Assembly (NCBI GenBank): GCA_017432005.1
Contig: JAFRKA010000012.1
Span: 1-61,967 of the forward strand
Source of the DNA: Erysipelotrichaceae bacterium
GTDB lineage: Bacteria; Bacillota_I; Bacilli_A; Erysipelotrichales; Erysipelotrichaceae
Length of the DNA stretch: 61,967 nucleotides
Direction of reading: 5' to 3'
Position 1 is the stretch's first letter. Each line of letters opens with the position of its first letter. The notes beneath the pieces were generated by a model. The model saw nothing but the letters and a program-made list of their open reading frames with translations, had not been told where the DNA came from and did not search any database. This document shows, in pieces, positions 61,788 through 61,967 of this stretch. The translations under genes and the position numbers were made by a program.

Positions 61788-61967
61788 CCTGATATGTACC
61801 CTCCAAACTGGACAAACCAGTAAGGAGGTTTTTAAATGAAGTATGACTGGAAATTCAAACTGAAATGTGTTGAGGATTATAAGAAAGGTGTATGGACTGA
61901 AAAGCCTGAACAGGCCGGATGCAGTGATAATACCTTTCGGCATAAGGTCGTTCTATGGACGAGGATA
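61788..61967 (+). mobile_element. Left part of an IS3-type insertion sequence (cut by the window edge)
   Basis: A likely element end (TGTACCCTCCAAACTGGACA, beginning at about 61795) leads into a hairpin CTCC/GGAG that includes the ribosome site of orfA. The element continues beyond the window. It differs from the remnant at 36.8 kb in sequence but shares the same layout. Confidence 0.6.
61836..61967 (+). CDS. IS3-family transposase OrfA, N-terminal part
   Basis: AAGGAGG precedes the ATG of MKYDWKFKLKCVEDYKKG, a typical start of the helix-turn-helix OrfA of IS3/IS150-like elements, followed by GCSDNTFRHKVVLW. OrfA binds the element ends and is normally fused to the DDE OrfB by frameshifting, which would lie outside the window. 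It is partial at the 3' side. Confidence 0.7.
   Translation, partial: MKYDWKFKLKCVEDYKKGVWTEKPEQAGCSDNTFRHKVVLWTRI

Noticed and set aside
1..61967. tRNA, rRNA, CRISPR arrays, prophage or integrase genes
   Set aside because: Read on both strands for typical motifs and repeats. None could be supported.

Overview
The window reads as a chromosomal segment of an anaerobic, low-to-moderate GC Gram-positive bacterium (Bacillota). Supporting signs are lipobox lipoproteins, strong AGGAGG-type ribosome binding sites, CcpA-type cre sites, a LicT/RAT antitermination switch, OhrR, and a PTS importer with a 6-phospho-beta-glucosidase. The protein set fits a gut Erysipelotrichia-like lineage, but that placement is an impression and was not tested. 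I saw no rRNA, tRNA, CRISPR array or prophage.

Layout. 1-2.5 kb: end of a probable nitroreductase, then an OhrR-GPx-flavodoxin-membrane protein operon with its operator. 2.7-8.2 kb: Sel1-repeat lipoprotein, HdeD-like protein, unknown acidic and membrane proteins, an MFS remnant with an M24 peptidase, a lipoprotein. 8.2-12.6 kb: threonine catabolism (kbl-tdh), a double-glycine-leader coiled-coil peptide, and an eroded sugar ABC locus whose ATPase is fused to an acetyltransferase tail. 12.6-22.9 kb: cupin, TetR-CPBP pair, Fe-alcohol dehydrogenase-TatD, ProC, a second CPBP protein, a large lipase-membrane fusion, a PIN-like protein, a lipoprotein, a candidate structured RNA and a phosphoesterase. 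22.9-29.2 kb: a GGDEF protein and a cre-controlled ABC transporter with fused permease and an enlarged ATPase. 29.2-33.2 kb: three overlapping genes for TIR-like/transmembrane/leucine-rich proteins plus a membrane protein; this is the most unusual locus. 33.5-38.8 kb: frameshifted orphan prepilin, Ldh-family dehydrogenase with malic enzyme, an IS3-type remnant fused onto a 5'-truncated old yellow enzyme. 38.8-48.2 kb: three further cyclic-di-GMP proteins, AraD with an unknown partner, two nucleoside hydrolases. 48.3-52.4 kb: patatin with a lipoprotein, 2-hydroxyacid dehydrogenase with cytosine deaminase. 52.4-58.1 kb: a broken SpoIIE-type phosphatase, LicT, RAT/terminator, PTS EIIBC and 6-phospho-beta-glucosidase. 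58.2-62 kb: a candidate pseudoknotted RNA with two tiny ORFs, a membrane protein, a BaiN-like flavoprotein, Mn-dependent pyrophosphatase, and the start of another IS3-type element.

Three themes cross the window. (1) Gene decay by small deletions and point lesions: MFS fragment, ABC-ATPase/acetyltransferase chimera, prepilin frameshift, truncated OYE, phosphatase with a stop and an internal gap. (2) Genes with no ribosome binding site whose ATG lies 6-12 bases after a TATAAT-like box, which predicts leaderless or nearly leaderless mRNAs. (3) Carbon catabolite control: cre-like sites precede the RbsB-like binding protein, the ABC transporter and the beta-glucoside PTS operon.
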